Of a DNA stretch of 10,500 nucleotides, positions 8,174 to 10,500 are shown piece by piece. The stretch spans positions 1-10,500 of the forward strand of contig CAIOKL010000274.1 of NCBI GenBank assembly GCA_903858915.1. Direction: 5' to 3'. The notes under the pieces were generated by a model. The model was not told the DNA's origin. It worked only from the letters and a program-made list of their open reading frames with translations, and did not search any database. Position 1 is the stretch's first letter, and each line of letters opens with the position of its first letter. The position numbers were made by a program, and so were the translations under genes. This stretch comes from an uncultured Alphaproteobacteria bacterium. Its GTDB lineage: Bacteria; Pseudomonadota; Alphaproteobacteria; Rickettsiales; UBA1997.

Positions 8174-9285
8174 CTTTTTTACAAATAAAAAATAAACCAA
8201 TTTCGGCAACAAAAATCGTGGTGGCGATGTCGGGAGGCGTTGATTCATCAGTGGTGGCGTGTATGTTGCACGAGGCGGGTTATCAAGTAATTGGCATCAC
8301 TTTACAACTTTACGATTTGGGCGAAGCCTTGAAAAAAAAGAATGCGTGTTGCGCCGGCGTCGATATTTACGATGCCAAAAAAGTTGCCGAAAAATTTGGT
8401 TTTCCGCATTATGTTTTGAATTATCAAAATGCCTTTCAAGAAGCGGTAATCGATGATTTCGCCGATTCATATTTGCGCGGTGAAACGCCGATTCCTTGCG
8501 TAAAATGCAATCAAACCGTCAAATTTGGCGATTTATTGCAAGTGGCACGCGACCTTGGTGCAGATGGCATGGCGACGGGTCATTATGTGCAAAAAATTGT
8601 TAATTCCGACGGTAAATCCGAACTCCATAAAGCCGTTGATAATGGCAAGGATCAAAGTTATTTTTTATTCGCCACCACTCAAGAACAACTTGATTTTTTG
8701 TATTTTCCGCTCGGCGGATTTGCCAAAGAACACACCCGAAAATTGGCGGAAAAATTTGCTCTCGAAGTCGCCAATAAACCTGATTCACAAGATATTTGCT
8801 TCGTGCCGAATGGCGATTATGCTTCGGTGATAAAAAAGCACCGCCCCAACGCTTTCAAGGCTGGAGAGCTTATTCACATCGAGACTAAAAAAGTTTTAGG
8901 AACGCATGAAGGCATTATAAATTTCACTTTAGGACAACGCCGTGGACTAGGAATAGCATACCCTCACCCGCTTTATGTCATCAAAATCGATCCACAAAAT
9001 AATCAAGTTTTTGTCGGCGAAGAACATTTTTTAGATCAACAAATTTTTACGATTCGCGATTGCAATTGGCTTATCGATTTACCCAAAATTGGTGAGAAAT
9101 TTGAAGCCGAAATTCGCATTCGTTCAAGTGCCAAAGAACATCCGGCTACGATTGAAATTTTGGACAAAAATCGCGCCAAAATTACCATGAAATCGATGAC
9201 GCGTGCTATCACGCCAGGGCAAGCAGGAGTAATTTATTTCAATGATCGCGTGGCTGGTGGCGGATGGATTGAGAAGATGGATTAG
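8170..9285 (+). CDS. mnmA: tRNA-specific 2-thiouridylase
   Basis: MnmA adenylates U34 of the tRNAs for Lys, Glu and Gln and replaces the C2 oxygen with sulfur, making s2U for accurate decoding. It has 371 residues, normal for the family. The PP-loop is SGGVDSS (21-27). ACCAG (59-63) follows, and the GHYV block is at 137-140. The catalytic cysteine pair is Cys113 in CVKCNQTVKF (which aligns with E. coli Cys102) and Cys210 in DSQDICFVP. Other blocks are KDQSYFLF (160-167), LGQRRGLGIAYPHPLYV (254-270) and the C-terminal PGQAGVIYF...VAGGGWI. Cys110 gives an extra CxxC with Cys113, as in Rickettsia-type MnmA. The start ATG overlaps the Bro-N stop as ATGA, with no Shine-Dalgarno, which points to translational coupling. 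Confidence 0.97.
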   Translation: MTFLQIKNKPISATKIVVAMSGGVDSSVVACMLHEAGYQVIGITLQLYDLGEALKKKNACCAGVDIYDAKKVAEKFGFPHYVLNYQNAFQEAVIDDFADSYLRGETPIPCVKCNQTVKFGDLLQVARDLGADGMATGHYVQKIVNSDGKSELHKAVDNGKDQSYFLFATTQEQLDFLYFPLGGFAKEHTRKLAEKFALEVANKPDSQDICFVPNGDYASVIKKHRPNAFKAGELIHIETKKVLGTHEGIINFTLGQRRGLGIAYPHPLYVIKIDPQNNQVFVGEEHFLDQQIFTIRDCNWLIDLPKIGEKFEAEIRIRSSAKEHPATIEILDKNRAKITMKSMTRAITPGQAGVIYFNDRVAGGGWIEKMD

Positions 9286-9300
9286 GCGATTAAAAATGCC

Positions 9301-9328
9301 ATTTCTGACATTGTGATTTTCAGGAAAT
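9301..9328 (+). terminator. Weak stem-loop after mnmA
   Basis: ATTTCTGA (9301-9308) pairs with TCAGGAAAT (9320-9328) if one G is bulged. It lies 15 bases after the mnmA stop and is followed by a short T-rich stretch (AATTTTG). It could end the Bro-N/mnmA transcript, but the stem is A/U-rich and the T-run is short. Confidence 0.25.
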
Positions 9329-9356
9329 AATTTTGTGAATTTTAAGTGATTTAGTC

Positions 9357-9398
9357 AGCTCTTCATAATTTTATTATTAATTAAAATCATGAAGAGCT
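9357..9398. repeat. Strong inverted repeat upstream of cas2-3
   Basis: AGCTCTTCAT (9357-9366) is an exact complement of ATGAAGAGCT (9389-9398). After a single A/C mismatch the stem continues as ATTTTA (9368-9373) with TAAAAT (9382-9387), closing an 8-base loop: 16 pairs in all. Neither strand shows a T-run directly after it, so it is not a standard intrinsic terminator. It lies between mnmA and cas2-3, 71 bases before the cas start, and may be a terminator, an RNA-stability element or an operator. Confidence 0.75.
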
Positions 9399-9416
9399 TC
9401 GGTGGCTAGTGCCAAT

Positions 9417-9445
9417 TTGTGTAAGTAAATTTAGTTAATTATTTT
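9417..9445 (+). promoter_or_regulatory. Possible promoter for cas2-3
   Basis: TTGTGT (9417-9422), a 17-base spacer and TATTTT (9440-9445) make a passable sigma-70 arrangement with a leader of about 18 bases before the ATG at 9470. It lies just downstream of the large inverted repeat. Matches to consensus are partial (3 of 6 and 4 of 6) in A/T-rich DNA, so this is only a candidate. Confidence 0.25.
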
Positions 9446-9469
9446 TTTTTGTCAAACAATTTTTTTTAT

Positions 9470-10500
9470 ATGCTGATAACCTTGGTAAGTGAATGTGAAA
9501 AGAAGGCTTTACTTAGAACCAGAAGGGTTCTTGATGCTTTTGCTAATCGCATCGGCGAAAGAACTTGGCAAACTATTATCACCGAAGAAGGCTTAATTAC
9601 CGTTAAAAATTTATTAAAAAAATCCGCCACCAAAAGCACCGCCGTTTCTTGTCATTGGCATCGCTCTCGGAGTCGAAGCGAATTATTATGGATCGTTGGT
9701 AATCGTGATAAATTCAATGATGAAGGTTGCGTTGCGGTGAATTGGACGGATTCAAATCAATTAAAAAATGAATGGCAAAATGATTGGAAATATCTTCCCG
9801 TTGTAAAATCATTATCGGCATTATCCGCCCTACTCCACGATTGGGGCAAAGCTTCGGCAATTTTTCAAAAAAAACTCAAACCAAATTCAAAAAAAATAAT
9901 CGATCCACTGCGTCACGAATTTGTTTCGGCAATTTTATTTTCAATCTTCGTCAAGCAATCTGGCAATTGCGACGCGGATTGGTTGACAAAAATGTCCAAC
10001 GGTGAAATTAACGAAAATGAATTGAAAAAATTTGTTTCACAAAAAAATTTTAATGCCGTTGGAAATAATATTTTTGAAGGCTTGCCAACCATTGCAAGTC
10101 TAGTGCTGTGGCTTATTTTATCACATCATAAATTACCTTATTTAAAAGAGAAAAATCAAAGATTAGCTTTTGAAGATAGCGAAAAAAATTATTCTTTCTC
10201 GGCAATTTTAAAAATTATAAAATCATCTTGGGGCTATGAGAATGTAAGCGAAATAGCTCTTGATGAATGCTTTAATTTTTCCAAAGGATTGCTTACAAAT
10301 TCTAGCGAATGGTTGAAGCAAATAAAAAAATGGAGTGCGAAAATTTTACAAGAAGAGCAAAAAATTATCGAACAATTTAATAATAATTCAATCCGTTTAA
10401 GCCTTTATTTATCAAGGCTTTGCTTGATGTTGGGCGATCATTTTTATTCTTCTTTGGAAAAAAATAATGATTGGAAAAGTGAGATTGAATTATTTGCCAA
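9470..10500 (+). CDS. cas3: Type I-F CRISPR-associated Cas2-Cas3 fusion, 3'-truncated by window edge
   Basis: In type I-F systems this protein fuses Cas2 (with Cas1, spacer acquisition) to Cas3, the HD nuclease-helicase recruited by the Csy/Cascade complex to degrade target DNA. 343 residues are present; the family is about 1,050-1,100, so the rest of the HD region, the helicase and the C-terminal domain lie beyond the window. The N-terminus follows the I-F pattern closely: MLITLVSECEKKALLRTRR, GERTWQT (29-35), STAVSCHW (56-63), SELLWIVG (70-77). After this Cas2 part (about 1-95) comes the HD domain: LHDWGK (122-127), RHE (148-150), SHHKLP (218-223) and GDHFYS (322-327), so the metal-binding His and Asp residues are kept. 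The frame is open to the window end with no internal stop. The ATG follows a T-run and has no Shine-Dalgarno. The upstream neighbour is mnmA, not cas1. Confidence 0.93.
   Translation, partial: MLITLVSECEKKALLRTRRVLDAFANRIGERTWQTIITEEGLITVKNLLKKSATKSTAVSCHWHRSRSRSELLWIVGNRDKFNDEGCVAVNWTDSNQLKNEWQNDWKYLPVVKSLSALSALLHDWGKASAIFQKKLKPNSKKIIDPLRHEFVSAILFSIFVKQSGNCDADWLTKMSNGEINENELKKFVSQKNFNAVGNNIFEGLPTIASLVLWLILSHHKLPYLKEKNQRLAFEDSEKNYSFSAILKIIKSSWGYENVSEIALDECFNFSKGLLTNSSEWLKQIKKWSAKILQEEQKIIEQFNNNSIRLSLYLSRLCLMLGDHFYSSLEKNNDWKSEIELFA

Noticed and set aside
9286..9469. A cas1 remnant, tRNA gene or CRISPR repeat in the gap before cas2-3
   Set aside because: The 184 bp show no Cas1-like peptide, no cloverleaf and no GC-rich I-F type repeat; only inverted repeats and T-runs are seen.
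9784..10005. 73-residue open frame on the + strand
   Set aside because: It lies wholly inside cas2-3 in another frame, shows no family likeness, and conflicts with the HD-domain frame.

Overview
The window is AT-rich (about one-third G+C by eye) and looks chromosomal, from an alphaproteobacterium. GatB, citrate synthase and MnmA all resemble Rickettsiales-type proteins. A VirB4-family type IV secretion ATPase with a decayed second half of its active site fits the duplicated, divergent virB4 genes known from Rickettsiales. This assignment rests on remembered family resemblance, not on a search. No intergenic start codon has a clear Shine-Dalgarno sequence, and TGA is used as a stop, so the standard bacterial code applies.

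Layout: (1) 1-1284 (+) is the 3' part of gatB, whose N-terminus lies outside the window. (2) 1371-7133 (-) holds three genes in one direction: gltA (citrate synthase), a virB4 paralogue, and a 562-residue protein I do not recognise. A 32-bp tandem repeat array (3105-3254), each unit able to form a hairpin, lies between virB4 and the unknown gene. (3) A 203-bp divergent promoter region follows. (4) 7337-10500 (+) holds a Bro-N (phage antirepressor-like) gene overlapping mnmA by an ATGA, and then the 5' part of a type I-F CRISPR cas2-3 fusion gene that runs off the window end.

Housekeeping functions (tRNA-dependent amidation, TCA cycle entry, tRNA wobble thiolation) alternate here with accessory ones (secretion, phage-type regulator, CRISPR interference).

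The most notable points are these. The type I-F cas2-3 gene follows directly after mnmA, with no cas1 in its usual upstream place. The Bro-N gene carries a near-perfect 25-bp DNA palindrome inside its coding sequence. The VirB4 keeps its Walker A motif but not the Walker B glutamate or the later Gln motif. The orphan 562-aa protein sits behind virB4 and could be a secretion-linked protein.
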